Below, piece after piece: positions 15,905-25,103 of a stretch of DNA of 64,000 nt (position 1 is the stretch's first letter; each line of letters opens with the position of its first letter). The position numbers and the translations under genes were made by a program. Source of the DNA: JADMIH01 sp036399775 (GTDB taxonomy: Bacteria; Chloroflexota; Chloroflexia; QHBQ01; JADMIH01); NCBI GenBank assembly GCA_036399775.1, contig DASWMJ010000010.1, positions 3,164 through 67,163 on the forward strand, given 5' to 3'. The notes under the pieces are model-generated. The model was not told the DNA's origin. It did not search any database and saw only the letters and a program-made list of their open reading frames with translations.

Positions 15905-18790
15905 ATGCCTCTATCACTCCCCGACTTCATTGCGCGCTGGCAGGCCGCCACTCTATCCGAGCGTAGCGCCGCGCAGTCGCACTTCAACGACCTGTGCGAC
16001 CTCCTGGGGCATGCCAAGCCCGCCGAGGCCGATCCTACCGGCGCGTGGTACACTTTCGAGAAGGGCGTGTCCAAGACGGGCGGCGGGCAGGGCTTCGCCG
16101 ACGTGTGGATGCGCGGGCATTTCGCCTGGGAGTATAAGGGGAAGCACAAGAACCTCGACGCGGCTTACCGCCAACTGCTCCAATATAAAGAGGACCTGGA
16201 GAACCCGCCCCTCCTGGTGGTGTGCGATCTCGACCGCTTCGAGGTGCATACCAACTTCACCAACACTATCAAGCGCGTCTATAGCTTCTCGCTGGCAGAC
16301 CTGGCGAGCACGGACCCCACCCCTACATGCCCGCTCCCGCCCCTGGAAGTGCTGCGCGCACTCTTCACCCAGCCTGACCGCCTGCGGCCCGACCTCACAG
16401 CCGCCGAGGTTACGGAGGAGGCTGCCGCGAGGTTCGGCCTCCTGGCCCAAAGCCTCCACAAGCGCGGCGCGGACCCCGAAGAGGCCGCCCACTTCCTCAT
16501 GCGCCTCCTCTTCTGCCTCTTCGCGGAGGACATTCGCCTCCTGCCGCCCGGCCTCTTTACCCAGCTCGTTGCGCGCACCCGCAAAGACCCTGAGCAGTTC
16601 AACGCCCTGGTGCAGCAGCTTTTCGAGAAGATGGCGACGGGAGGCTGGTTCGGCGTGGAGAAGATCGCCCACTTCAACGGCGGTCTCTTCGCCGACAGCC
16701 GCACCCTGGAGCTTACGAGCGACGACCTGTCGGTGTTGTCCCTGGCTTCCAAGCTCGATTGGGCGAGCGTGGAGCCTGCCATCTTCGGCACCCTATTCGA
16801 GCGCAGCCTCGACCCCTCCAAGCGTGCCCAGCTTGGCGCTCACTACACCAGCAAGGAGGACATCCTGCTTATCGTGGAGCCTGTGCTGATGGAGCCTCTG
16901 CGCCGCAGGTGGGTAGAGGTGCAGGCGCAGGCCCAGGGCGTCATAGATAAGCGCAACGCCACAGCAGATCGCGCCGCCCGCACCCGCTACGACCAGGACC
17001 TCAGCCGCGTACTGTGGGCGTTCACGGACGAGATAGCCTCCACGCGGGTGTTCGACCCTGCCTGTGGGAGCGGAAACTTCCTCTACGTGGCCCTCAAGCG
17101 GCTGCTGGACCTGGAAAAAGAGGTGAGCGTGTTCGCGGCCTCCAACGGCCTGCCGGGCATGTTCGTCAAGTCGGACCCCTCGCAGCTATACGGCATCGAG
17201 ATCAACCCCTACGCCTACGAACTGGCCTCGGTTGTGGTGTGGATAGGCTACATACAATGGCTGCGCGACAACGGCTTCGGCAGCCCCACCCCTCCCATCC
17301 TCAAGCGCCTGGACAACATCAAGCACATGGACGCTATCCTCGCCTACGATGAGCAAGGCAAGCCAGTAGAGCCTGAGTGGCCGGAGGCGGATGTGATTAT
17401 CGGTAATCCGCCGTTTTTGGGTGGGAGCAAGATTAGGCGGGAATTAGGGGACAAGTATACTCAGAGCTTATGGAAGCTGTACGAGGGACGTGTACCTGCG
17501 TTTGCTGATTTGGTGTGCTACTGGTTTGAGAGGGCTAGGGAGCAGATTGGATGTGGGAATACGCAACGAGTGGGATTGCTAGCTACACAGGGTATACGTG
17601 GCGGTGTCAATAGAAAGGTGCTAGAACGAATCAAGGAAACCGGCGACATATTCTGGGCACAGTCGGATCGAGACTGGATACTTGCCGGGGCTAACGTACA
17701 TGTGTCTATGGTGGGATTCGATACAGGTGCAGAACAAGCACGAACACTTGATGGTATTCCTGTTTCTGATATTAACGCTAATCTGACCTCCAAAATCGAT
17801 CTAACAAAGGCATCTCGGCTCTCTGAGAATGCGAACATTGGGTTCAAAGGACCATCTCCGGGAGGCAGCTTTGACATAACACCTGAAGTTGCCCAAAGTA
17901 TGCTAAATGCATCAGGTAATCCACACGGCAAACCTAATTCTGATATTGTGAAGCCCATAGTTAATGCGGCAGATGTAATGCAAAGGAGTCGCCACTATTG
18001 GACAATCGATTTTGGCCCATATATCTCTCAAGAAGAGGCTGCACTTTATGAGGCTCCTTTTGAGTATGTAAAACATCACGTCTATCCAGAACGGGCTAAT
18101 AACAGAAGGAAGGCTTACAAAGAAAGATGGTGGATATACCAGGAACCTCGTATAGACCTCCGCAAAGCATTAGTCCCTTTATCGCGGTACATTGTAACTC
18201 CGCGCGTATCAAAGCATAGAGTTTTCGTGTGGCTAAACAAGAATACTTTGGCAAACGACGCCAACGTTATCATTGCCCGTGATGACGATTATTTCTTTGG
18301 TGTGCTCCATTCCAAGCTACATGAGCTATGGGCACTCAGTCTTGGCACTGCACTTGAAGACAGACCACGTTACACAGCCACAACCACCTTCGAGACCTAC
18401 CCCTTCCCATGGCCTCCCGGTAAAGAGCCGCAGGGCGACCCGCGTGTTGAGGCCATAGCAGAGGCCGCCCGCGAACTGGTCAGGCTGCGCGACAACTGGC
18501 TCAACCCCCCTGACGCCTCCGAAGCCGACCTGAAGAAGCGCACCCTCACCAACCTCTACAATCTGCGCCCCACCTGGCTGGACAATGCCCACCACAGGCT
18601 GGACCGCGCCGTCCTCGACGCCTACGCCTGGCCCCACGACCTCACCGACGAGCAGATATTGGAGCGGCTGCTGGCCCTCAATTTGGAACGGGCGGCGAAC
18701 AATAAGCCTGCGGAGCAGAACGGGTCACGGTCTGGGAACCTCTCTTCCGTGCCAGAGGATCAAGATGGAGGTGAGATAGAGGATGAGTGA
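15905..18790 (+). CDS. Single-chain type II restriction-modification enzyme (MmeI/type IIL-like)
   Basis: One polypeptide (961 residues) that should both methylate adenine in a specific DNA sequence and cut unmodified DNA. The N-terminal nuclease has D66 in FADVW and E76/K78 in AWEYKGK, the PD-ExK pattern of MmeI-like enzymes. A helical linker is followed by the methyltransferase core: motif I FDPACGSGNF near 384 and motif IV NPPF near 501. The target-recognition region follows (about 510-820). DNA from about 17395 to 18390 is clearly more AT-rich than both flanks, as expected if the recognition domain was exchanged. The last about 57 conserved residues (DLKKRTLTNLYNLRPTW onward) recur as fragments downstream. 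A 30-residue tail beyond LNLERAA has no counterpart in those fragments. Confidence 0.9.
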   Translation: MPLSLPDFIARWQAATLSERSAAQSHFNDLCDLLGHAKPAEADPTGAWYTFEKGVSKTGGGQGFADVWMRGHFAWEYKGKHKNLDAAYRQLLQYKEDLENPPLLVVCDLDRFEVHTNFTNTIKRVYSFSLADLASTDPTPTCPLPPLEVLRALFTQPDRLRPDLTAAEVTEEAAARFGLLAQSLHKRGADPEEAAHFLMRLLFCLFAEDIRLLPPGLFTQLVARTRKDPEQFNALVQQLFEKMATGGWFGVEKIAHFNGGLFADSRTLELTSDDLSVLSLASKLDWASVEPAIFGTLFERSLDPSKRAQLGAHYTSKEDILLIVEPVLMEPLRRRWVEVQAQAQGVIDKRNATADRAARTRYDQDLSRVLWAFTDEIASTRVFDPACGSGNFLYVALKRLLDLEKEVSVFAASNGLPGMFVKSDPSQLYGIEINPYAYELASVVVWIGYIQWLRDNGFGSPTPPILKRLDNIKHMDAILAYDEQGKPVEPEWPEADVIIGNPPFLGGSKIRRELGDKYTQSLWKLYEGRVPAFADLVCYWFERAREQIGCGNTQRVGLLATQGIRGGVNRKVLERIKETGDIFWAQSDRDWILAGANVHVSMVGFDTGAEQARTLDGIPVSDINANLTSKIDLTKASRLSENANIGFKGPSPGGSFDITPEVAQSMLNASGNPHGKPNSDIVKPIVNAADVMQRSRHYWTIDFGPYISQEEAALYEAPFEYVKHHVYPERANNRRKAYKERWWIYQEPRIDLRKALVPLSRYIVTPRVSKHRVFVWLNKNTLANDANVIIARDDDYFFGVLHSKLHELWALSLGTALEDRPRYTATTTFETYPFPWPPGKEPQGDPRVEAIAEAARELVRLRDNWLNPPDASEADLKKRTLTNLYNLRPTWLDNAHHRLDRAVLDAYAWPHDLTDEQILERLLALNLERAANNKPAEQNGSRSGNLSSVPEDQDGGEIEDE

Positions 18791-19910
18791 CCGCAGACTA
18801 AGATGGGCACTAATTATTGCTGGGAGCGCACTCCTCGCCATAGTTGTATTTTCACTGCTTGTGGTCCTCAGCCTGTCCTTGAACTGGCCTGCTCGGACCG
18901 GCTTTACCGATTACACAACCCCCAAATCCGATACGCTCGACTATCATCCCGGTAAGACGCTCTGGGATTGGCTGGACCTTCTGGTGGTGCCTGCTGTACT
19001 GGTGATAGGTGGCATTGCCTTCAGCTGGGCAGAGCGCAATAGCAACAACGCCATTGCTGACCGTCGGATTGTGGAGGATCGGAAGATTGCAGAGGAGCAG
19101 CGTTCAGAAGATCGCCGTATTGAAGCTGAGCGAATAGCAGAAGAGCATAGACTCCAGGACGACCGAATACGAGACGCCTTGCTGCGAGAGTACTTGGACC
19201 GCATGTCGGACTTGCTAATCACTCATAAGCTTGGCTCATCCAACGAGGGCGACCCCGAACGGCTCGTTGCGCGTGCCCGTACTGTGACAATACTGAACGC
19301 CCTAGGTCAGGATGGCGCACGTAAGGGCAATATTGTACGGTTCTTGTATGAGGCCAAACTCCTCAACAAGGCTAATCCTATTGTTAATCTGCAAGGCGCG
19401 GACCTGAGGCACGCAGGTCTTATTGGGGCCAACTTAAGTGAGGCCAACTTGAATGTGACCAACTTGATTGAGGCAGACTTTAGAGGGGCCAAATTGAATA
19501 GGGCCGACTTGAGTGGAGCCGACTTGAGTGGGGCCAAATTGAATAGGGCCGACTTGAGTGGAGCCGACTTGAGTGGGGCCTTCTTGGAGAATGCTAAATT
19601 GAACTGGGCCGACTTGAGTGGAGCCAACTTGAAATGGACCAGCTTGAATGGGGCCAACTTGAGCAGGGGCAAGTTGAGCGGGGTCGACTTGAGTGGGACT
19701 GACTTGAGTGGGGCTGACTTGAGTGGGGTCGACTTGAGTGGGGTCGACTTGAAGGGGGCGTATCTGGATGAGGCAGTGCTGTCCCAGGCATTGCTAACCA
19801 AAGCAAACTTGACGGGTGCGCGAGTGACACGCGAGCAGTTGGAAAGTGCAGCAGATTTGACAGGTGCTATTCTTCCTGACCATATCCAACTTACGAGCAT
19901 CAAACCGTAG
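18783..19910 (+). CDS. Membrane pentapeptide repeat protein
   Basis: 375 residues. Two TM helices (about 8-28 and 62-80) precede a charged helical stretch rich in Arg/Glu (RRIVEDRKIAEEQRSEDRRI). A conserved linker (ARARTVTILNALGQDGARKG) then leads to about 30 tandem pentapeptides of A(D/N)LSG type, from about residue 205 to the end, which fold as a right-handed quadrilateral beta helix. Proteins of this build are common, and their function is mostly unknown. DNA-gyrase protection is known only for some members. The start overlaps the end of the restriction-modification gene by 8 bases, so expression is coupled. It is followed 12 bases later by a 3'-end fragment of that same gene. Confidence 0.88.
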   Translation: MSDRRLRWALIIAGSALLAIVVFSLLVVLSLSLNWPARTGFTDYTTPKSDTLDYHPGKTLWDWLDLLVVPAVLVIGGIAFSWAERNSNNAIADRRIVEDRKIAEEQRSEDRRIEAERIAEEHRLQDDRIRDALLREYLDRMSDLLITHKLGSSNEGDPERLVARARTVTILNALGQDGARKGNIVRFLYEAKLLNKANPIVNLQGADLRHAGLIGANLSEANLNVTNLIEADFRGAKLNRADLSGADLSGAKLNRADLSGADLSGAFLENAKLNWADLSGANLKWTSLNGANLSRGKLSGVDLSGTDLSGADLSGVDLSGVDLKGAYLDEAVLSQALLTKANLTGARVTREQLESAADLTGAILPDHIQLTSIKP

Positions 19911-19922
19911 TTCAGCACTACA

Positions 19923-20098
19923 CCGACCTGAAGAAGCGCACCCTCACCAACCTCTACAACCTGCGCCCCACCTGGCTAGACAACGCCCACCGCAGGCTGG
20001 ACCACGCCGTGTTCGACGCCTACGGCTGGCCCCATGACCTGACCGACGAGCAGATGTTGGAGCGGCTGCTGGCCCTCATTCTGGAGCGTTCCGCCTAA
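19923..20098 (+). pseudogene. 3'-end fragment 1 of the restriction-modification gene
   Basis: By eye about 90% identical to 18529-18690 inside the intact gene, covering the last about 57 codons through a TAA (ending LLALILERSA). The frame is open, but there is no start or upstream domain. It ends with its own stop where the intact gene instead runs on into a different tail. Confidence 0.88.
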
Positions 20099-20104
20099 GA
20101 TTTC

Positions 20105-20302
20105 ATGAGCTACCGCCGACGTCATAGCTACACGCACCCTCCCAGGCTGAACCTCTTACAGCAGGCAGCCGGTCTCGCCCTGCTCGTACTCACCCTCTTC
20201 ATGCTCGCGGGGCTGGCGGTGGGCTTCCTGGTGCAGATGCGCCGGCACCGGCAGGCTATCGCGCTCGTGGCGTGCTATGAATCGTCAAGCTCAGAGCTAT
20301 GA
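20105..20302 (+). CDS. Possible small membrane protein
   Basis: A 65-residue frame starting seven bases after the stop of fragment 1. It has a basic N-terminus (SYRRRHSYTHPPR), a convincing TM helix (AAGLALLVLTLFMLAGLAVGF) and a short basic tail. No Shine-Dalgarno is obvious, and the family is not recognised. It might be a real small membrane protein, or a chance frame left from the insertion of this cassette. Confidence 0.35.
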   Translation: MSYRRRHSYTHPPRLNLLQQAAGLALLVLTLFMLAGLAVGFLVQMRRHRQAIALVACYESSSSEL

Positions 20303-20526
20303 CCCAATGTGTATTGTGCGAACTTACTCCTACCTTGACATGCGACACGAGTAGTGCGATAATTGGCACCGGAACTCGGTACGACAGACATCTCCCCATA
20401 TCTCCTTTCTTAGACCAAAAGCCTGCCTAAACCGCAGGCTCGTTTTGCCTTTCCGAGTAACACGGCTAGCCGAGAGTGGTAACGGTACTAACGGTACCAA
20501 TGGCACCAATTAGCGGAGGTATCTAG

Positions 20527-21249
20527 ATGAAATCTTTAGCAGTTGCAGTACCCCTTGCGCCCGGAGCGGCGGACCAACTGAGGGAGTTTGGTCGGGAGGT
20601 GGAAGGCCCTGGACGTGACGAGCACACAGAGTCTCGCCGAAGCCTGGGCTTGACGAAGGAGCTATGTTGGATACAAGCTACGCCCCAGGGCGATATGTTC
20701 ATACTCTACCTGGAAGGAGAAAACCCCGTAGAGGCTAATAAGGAGTTCGCAGGGTCGCAGACCCCTTACAATCGCAGGTTCAAAGACGGCATAGAGCCTA
20801 TCTTCGCTTCATCAGGCGTAGACTTCAGCCAGCCCATACCACCGATCACGGAGCAGTTACTTGACTGGGAGGCCGAAGGGCGGGCGGAGGCGGCAAGCAG
20901 GCTCCATCCTATGGTTGTCGTAGGCCCCATACAGCCAGGCAAGACGGATGCGCTGAGAGCGGGTACCTCCTCTGCCATGGAAGAGCGTCTAAGTGGTCAT
21001 GAGGCATCGAGGAAGAAGCTTGGCATCTATGCGGAGAGAGTGTGGGTTGAGCATACCCCACAGGGTGACTTGCTGTTAGCCTATTTCGAGGCTGAAGACC
21101 CGCAGGCGGTGTTTGCCGGCGTTGGCATCTCGCAAGACCCACACGACGTGTGGTTCCGGCAGTTGAATATGGATGTACTGGGGTTAGACCTGACGCAGCC
21201 TCCCCCCGGACCTCCGCCAGAGCTTGTCCTCGATTGGCAAGATAGATAA
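20527..21249 (+). CDS. Tandem-duplicated alpha/beta-barrel-like protein
   Basis: 240 residues made of two homologous halves: SRRSLGLTKELCWIQATPQGD...YLEGENP (first) and SRKKLGIYAERVWVEHTPQGD...YFEAEDP (second). Each is preceded by a VAVPLAPGAADQL / VVVGPIQPGKTDAL strand. The pattern resembles small ferredoxin-like (ABM/DUF6176-like) domains that usually dimerise, so the duplication would make an intramolecular dimer. No catalytic residues are identifiable. GGAGGT lies 10 bases before the ATG. It is a cargo gene between two fragments of the restriction-modification gene and is followed by a hairpin. Confidence 0.7.
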   Translation: MKSLAVAVPLAPGAADQLREFGREVEGPGRDEHTESRRSLGLTKELCWIQATPQGDMFILYLEGENPVEANKEFAGSQTPYNRRFKDGIEPIFASSGVDFSQPIPPITEQLLDWEAEGRAEAASRLHPMVVVGPIQPGKTDALRAGTSSAMEERLSGHEASRKKLGIYAERVWVEHTPQGDLLLAYFEAEDPQAVFAGVGISQDPHDVWFRQLNMDVLGLDLTQPPPGPPPELVLDWQDR

Positions 21250-21260
21250 ATGAAGTAGTC

Positions 21261-21287
21261 GAAGGGGGAGGACAAAGCCTCCCCTTC
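21261..21287 (+). terminator. Hairpin after the duplicated-domain gene
   Basis: GAAGGGGGAGG and CCTCCCCTTC pair with one bulged base and loop ACAAAG, 12 bases after the stop codon. There is no T-run, so termination is only probable. Confidence 0.55.
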
Positions 21288-21400
21288 GCTTCGTGACTTC
21301 CGCTGTCACGGGTCGGAGTTACGGTAGACTCAAAAGTAGAAGCGCTCGCCCGCCCACTGTCCCCACTGTGGATGGTTAGGATGCGTCCACAACAGCAACG

Positions 21401-21572
21401 AGAAGAAGCGCACCCTCACCAACCTCTACAACCTGCACCCCACCTGGCTAGAGAACGCCCACCGCAGGCTGGACCGCGCCGTCCTCGACGCCTACGGCTG
21501 GCCCATGACCTGACGGACGAGCAGATATTGGAGCGGCTGCTGGCCCTCAATTTGGAGCGTTCCGCTCAATAG
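21401..21572 (+). pseudogene. 3'-end fragment 2 of the restriction-modification gene
   Basis: Matches the same 3' segment as fragment 1, by eye slightly above 90%. One base is missing at GGCCCATGACC (versus GGCCCCATGACC), which shifts the frame, and it ends at a TAG. It begins abruptly at AAGAAGCGCACC after unrelated sequence. Confidence 0.87.
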
Positions 21573-21700
21573 GATAGATTGTAGTGTGCGCAAAGTCCAT
21601 ATGCCCTTCCTAGTTCGGTAAGAGCTGGGCTCGCCAAGCCGGCAACATTGGGTCCGATCTGCTGGACTGCAAGAAACAGCGCACCTGCCCTGGCTGCCCC

Positions 21701-21729
21701 TTGCTGACCGCCTAAGGCCATGCTATAAT
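21701..21729 (+). promoter_or_regulatory. Promoter of the cysteine-peptidase-like lipoprotein gene
   Basis: TTGCTG at 21701-21706, a 17-base spacer and TATAAT at 21724-21729 with an extended TGC. The leader to the GTG start is about 175 bases. The rest of the 21573-21909 gap shows nothing else that I recognise. Confidence 0.6.
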
Positions 21730-21909
21730 GAGTCATACAGACCTACGGGTAGCCGCCAGCCACAGAGCGCGCTCAACGTTCTCGGATTACGTCCTTGACG
21801 GGCGTTACTCCTGGCTGTACGATAGCCAACTTACATTGCATTGCCGCCTAACGATAGTGCCGAGGCATTATGCCTCGTTATATTGTCCTGTTCCAGAGGA
21901 GGAACTTTT

Positions 21910-23748
21910 GTGTTCAAACGTAGACGTATTACAAATCTCAGTCTAACCTTGCTGCTGGCCTTCGTTCTGTTCGCCTGTGGTGGAGATGCCACGCCAGCAC
22001 CCTCCGCACCATCTGCGGCCACCTCGACTACTGAGGTCGAATCTAGGGGAGAGACCCAACCGACAGCCGTGAGCGAGCCAACTGAAGAGGGGGGACCGGC
22101 CCCTGAGGGGGAAGCGACACCCGATGGTGAGGCAACGACACCCGCTGAAAGACCGGAGGGAAGAGGTATTGGTGCTTCGGGCGAGGGCAGCGTGGATACG
22201 AGCGGTAACTATGTCGCCGATCTTGGCTTCCGCCCCGACTTTGACGGATTTAGCTTTGAAAACTACGGCGGTGAGCCTGGCGTGACCAACCTGACCCCCG
22301 CCGACCTGCGCCGTATGTTCGGCGACGAAGTGTGCGCCAGCATCCAGGGTGATGATTGTACGCTGACGCCCGCGGGCGCGCAATGGATGGAGCAGGTCAA
22401 TGGAAGCATGAGTGGCGGGCACTGTGAAGGCATGGCCGTACTCAGCAACCTGATCTACACGAAGAAGGTCAACGCTGCTGAACTGGGCGCAGCCACAGCC
22501 CCCGAGCTACAAATCCAGGGGAATGATCGTCTCCAGCGCGAGATCGCATATTGGTTTACCACACAGGCCACGCAGCCGGCCCGTCAAGGGGTGGTCGAAC
22601 AAACGCCTAGCGGAGTGGTGAATACGCTGATGACGGCTTTCGCCGCTGGTCCGGGGGGCAGCGATACCTATGCGGTCGGTTTCTACAAGCGTGATCGCAC
22701 GGGCGGGCATGCGGTAACACCCTACGCAGTAGAAGATCGTGGCAACGGTGTCTACTGGATCATGATCTACGACAACAACTATCCCAAAGCGGCACGCGCG
22801 ATTGAGGTAGACACCAAAGCCGACACGTGGCGCTACTCAGGCTCTACCAACCCCTCTGAGCCTGCCGACGAGTACGAGGGAGATGCCCAGACTTTCACAC
22901 TTGAGTTGGCCTCAATCGAGCCGCGCCTGACAAAGCAGGCATGTCCTTTCTGTGACGCTCCCGCCGGGGGTCGAACACCAGGCCTGGCTGCGCAAGGCAG
23001 CACAACAGCATTCAACGAGGTCTGGCTTGACGGCGACGGCAACTTGCTGATCACCGATACGGAGGGACACAACCTGGGGTTCAAGAACGGGCAATTCGTG
23101 AACGAAATCCCCGGCGCTCAATCCAACGCCAACAAGTTCGGCGTGGACGTCTGGGATGTCAAGGCGGAGCCGGTCTACTACATTCCGGCTAACGTGGACT
23201 TTACGATCAGCATCGACGGCAGCGAACTGACCGGACCCAGCGAGTCGACGGTGACCTTTATCGGTCCAGGCTACGTACTGGAAGTCAGCGACATCAAGCT
23301 GGACCCGGGACAGATCGATATACTTGATATAGCGCCCGACGGGAGCCTGCTGTCCTACCGCACCACCAGCGGAGAGACGCCGGTCATGCTGGTAGGCATA
23401 GAGACCGATGCTGCTGACTACCTCTTTGAGGTCCAGGGCTACGAGATGGAGTCAGGCGAGGCGCTCAACCTCTCGCTCAACACCAAGGAAGGCTGGCTGA
23501 GCCTGGATAGCATCGACAACAACGCCAGTGCCCTGTATAGCCTGTACATGGAGAGGTACGATGATCAAGGAGCGGAGCTGTTCGGCGCTGACGACGTTGC
23601 GCTCGATCCTAACGACGTAATCTATGTTGACTACCTGAAGTGGGCCGGGAACGGCCAGCCGATGGAGCTTGACGTAGACCGCGGGGGCGATGGCACCGTC
23701 GATGAGTCGCTACAGGTAGAGGACGTCACCGACAAACTTCCAGAGTAA
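21910..23748 (+). CDS. Lipoprotein with papain/C39-like cysteine peptidase domain
   Basis: 612 residues starting at GTG 21910 with AGAGGAGGAA just upstream. The lipoprotein signal ends VLFACGG, so it is lipid-anchored outside the membrane. A long Glu/Pro/Thr-rich linker (to about 110) precedes a domain with GGHCEGMAVLSNLIY, then GGHAVTPYAVEDRG and MIYDNNYP. The Cys, His and Asn/Asp order and spacing fit a papain- or C39-like thiol protease or transglutaminase fold (inference). The second half is beta-rich without a recognised motif (DFTISIDGSELTGPSEST). An earlier in-frame ATG at 21841 would put residues before the signal and is unlikely. The gene lies as cargo between fragments 2 and 3. Confidence 0.75.
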   Translation: MFKRRRITNLSLTLLLAFVLFACGGDATPAPSAPSAATSTTEVESRGETQPTAVSEPTEEGGPAPEGEATPDGEATTPAERPEGRGIGASGEGSVDTSGNYVADLGFRPDFDGFSFENYGGEPGVTNLTPADLRRMFGDEVCASIQGDDCTLTPAGAQWMEQVNGSMSGGHCEGMAVLSNLIYTKKVNAAELGAATAPELQIQGNDRLQREIAYWFTTQATQPARQGVVEQTPSGVVNTLMTAFAAGPGGSDTYAVGFYKRDRTGGHAVTPYAVEDRGNGVYWIMIYDNNYPKAARAIEVDTKADTWRYSGSTNPSEPADEYEGDAQTFTLELASIEPRLTKQACPFCDAPAGGRTPGLAAQGSTTAFNEVWLDGDGNLLITDTEGHNLGFKNGQFVNEIPGAQSNANKFGVDVWDVKAEPVYYIPANVDFTISIDGSELTGPSESTVTFIGPGYVLEVSDIKLDPGQIDILDIAPDGSLLSYRTTSGETPVMLVGIETDAADYLFEVQGYEMESGEALNLSLNTKEGWLSLDSIDNNASALYSLYMERYDDQGAELFGADDVALDPNDVIYVDYLKWAGNGQPMELDVDRGGDGTVDESLQVEDVTDKLPE

Positions 23749-24050
23749 GTAGTTGTGGATCATGTCCGCGACGCATAGCGTCTACTAATCGCCTTCACCA
23801 GCACAAAGATGGTGGGTGGGGGAGATGAGGGGCATAATACCCTCACTGCAACACCTCAAGAGTGCAACACTATGTAATGCTATGACTTTTCGAACTGTGC
23901 CGCAGGCTACGGTACCGTTAAACCGCAGCCGTGCCATATACAGGGCCGGCGCGTTAGGCTATATGCCCTTTGGATGTTGACACGGTGTGATAGGATGTCA
24001 GCACGGCTCAAGCAACCACATGTTTATAACTAAGTAAGGAGGGCAAACAG
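23749..24050. other. Intergenic region with no recognised feature
   Basis: 302 bases. TTGACA at 23977-23982 has no good -10 at normal spacing. AAGGAGGGC at 24036 is the ribosome-binding site of the next gene. Confidence 0.4.
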
Positions 24051-24644
24051 ATGGCTAACACAGATCAGGTACGTATGGCGGGCCTGGCAACACTGATCGG
24101 AGGCCTGGCGTGGATAGTGGCCGCTCTGCTCTATCTGGCTACCCCTGTTTCCGCTGATGCCAATGAGGTCAATACGCTACAATCGATCCTGTCTATTGTA
24201 GGCATCTTAGGCTTCCTGGCAGGTCTGTTTGCTCTCAAGTCCAGTGGGGCATTGGGTGACAACTCCATAGGTCGCACGGGCTTATGGGTGGCGGCAGTAG
24301 GCCTGATCGCTATCCTCGCTGCAGCTGTGCTTGCTTTTGTTCCTAACCTTGAAGTTGACGATATGCTGTGGCCTATTGGCGGCCTGATTACGTTGGTCGG
24401 TTTCGTAATGGTGGGTATGGCTACCATGCAAACCCGTGTGCTATCCCAGTGGCCAGCCCTACCAATAGCCATTGGCATAGCCATGTTCCTGGTAGTAGCT
24501 GCCTACACTACCCTCTTTTTCCTGTCCGCTGATGTGGCGAACTGGTTGATCATCGTCACTACAGCGCTCGCAGGCATCTTATGGGCGCTGCTCGGCTACA
24601 CCCTCTGGTCGTGGGCATCGAGGCCTAGCACAGCTACCAGATAA
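24051..24644 (+). CDS. Hypothetical six-TM membrane protein
   Basis: 197 residues, almost entirely hydrophobic: six TM helices with short loops (for example GLATLIGGLAWIVAALLYLA, AVGLIAILAAAVLAFVP, LPIAIGIAMFLVVAAYTTLF). No catalytic or transport motif is visible and I do not recognise the family. AAGGAGG lies nine bases before the ATG. It follows the cysteine-peptidase-like lipoprotein with a 300-base gap and precedes fragment 3, so the two may have arrived as one cargo block. Confidence 0.68.
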   Translation: MANTDQVRMAGLATLIGGLAWIVAALLYLATPVSADANEVNTLQSILSIVGILGFLAGLFALKSSGALGDNSIGRTGLWVAAVGLIAILAAAVLAFVPNLEVDDMLWPIGGLITLVGFVMVGMATMQTRVLSQWPALPIAIGIAMFLVVAAYTTLFFLSADVANWLIIVTTALAGILWALLGYTLWSWASRPSTATR

Positions 24645-24759
24645 CGGACGCTCAGCCTCCACAATGGCACTTCCTGGAACGGACACGCTGCCTGATAACA
24701 GGGCAGCACGGTGTTACTCATAACCTGATCGAGGGTCGTATACCTCTGCGAGCTTAGCA

Positions 24760-24816
24760 GCCGCGCCGTCCTCGACGCCTACGGCTGGCCGCATGACCTT
24801 ACCGACGAGCAGATAT
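24760..24816 (+). pseudogene. 3'-end fragment 3 of the restriction-modification gene (short)
   Basis: 57 bases matching the stretch that encodes RAVLDAYGWPHDLTDEQ in the intact gene, with unrelated sequence on both sides. It is cut off on the right five bases before a MITE-like element, which may have truncated it. Confidence 0.8.
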
Positions 24817-24820
24817 ACGA

Positions 24821-24967
24821 AACGGAACCGCCAAGACGCCAAGAGCGCCAAGATAACGCCAACTATGTTATGGGGGTTGAATTCACAAAGCTATCAAGCT
24901 CCTACCCCATACATACCATAATCCCCTGGCGGGTACTTGGCGCTCCTGGCGTCTTGGCGGTTCCGTT
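24821..24967. repeat. 147-bp MITE-like inverted repeat
   Basis: Left arm 24821-24855 (AACGGAACCGCCAAGACGCC...) and right arm 24934-24967 are near-perfect reverse complements of about 33 bases around an 80-base core. A degenerate relative (ACAAAGACACAAAGAGCAC) is at about 34394. Confidence 0.8.
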
Positions 24968-25015
24968 AGCCTCTCCAATATAGATGCGTTTGCCCTCTCA
25001 TATACGCCTGAGGGA

Positions 25016-25046
25016 TTGACAGCCAACGCCTGATGTAGTTTATAAT
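25016..25046 (+). promoter_or_regulatory. Promoter of the EF-hand gene
   Basis: TTGACA at 25016-25021 and TATAAT at 25041-25046, spacing 19 bases, about 55 bases before the start codon. Confidence 0.55.
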
Positions 25047-25103
25047 CTACGTCACCCGGCGTGATATATCCCAGGTTATTCACCTTCTAAAAGGAGGCAT
25101 CTC

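Noticed and set aside
21401..21572. Plus-strand frame over fragment 2 as an independent gene
   Set aside because: The sequence is a frameshifted copy of the end of the restriction-modification gene and lacks its own start region.
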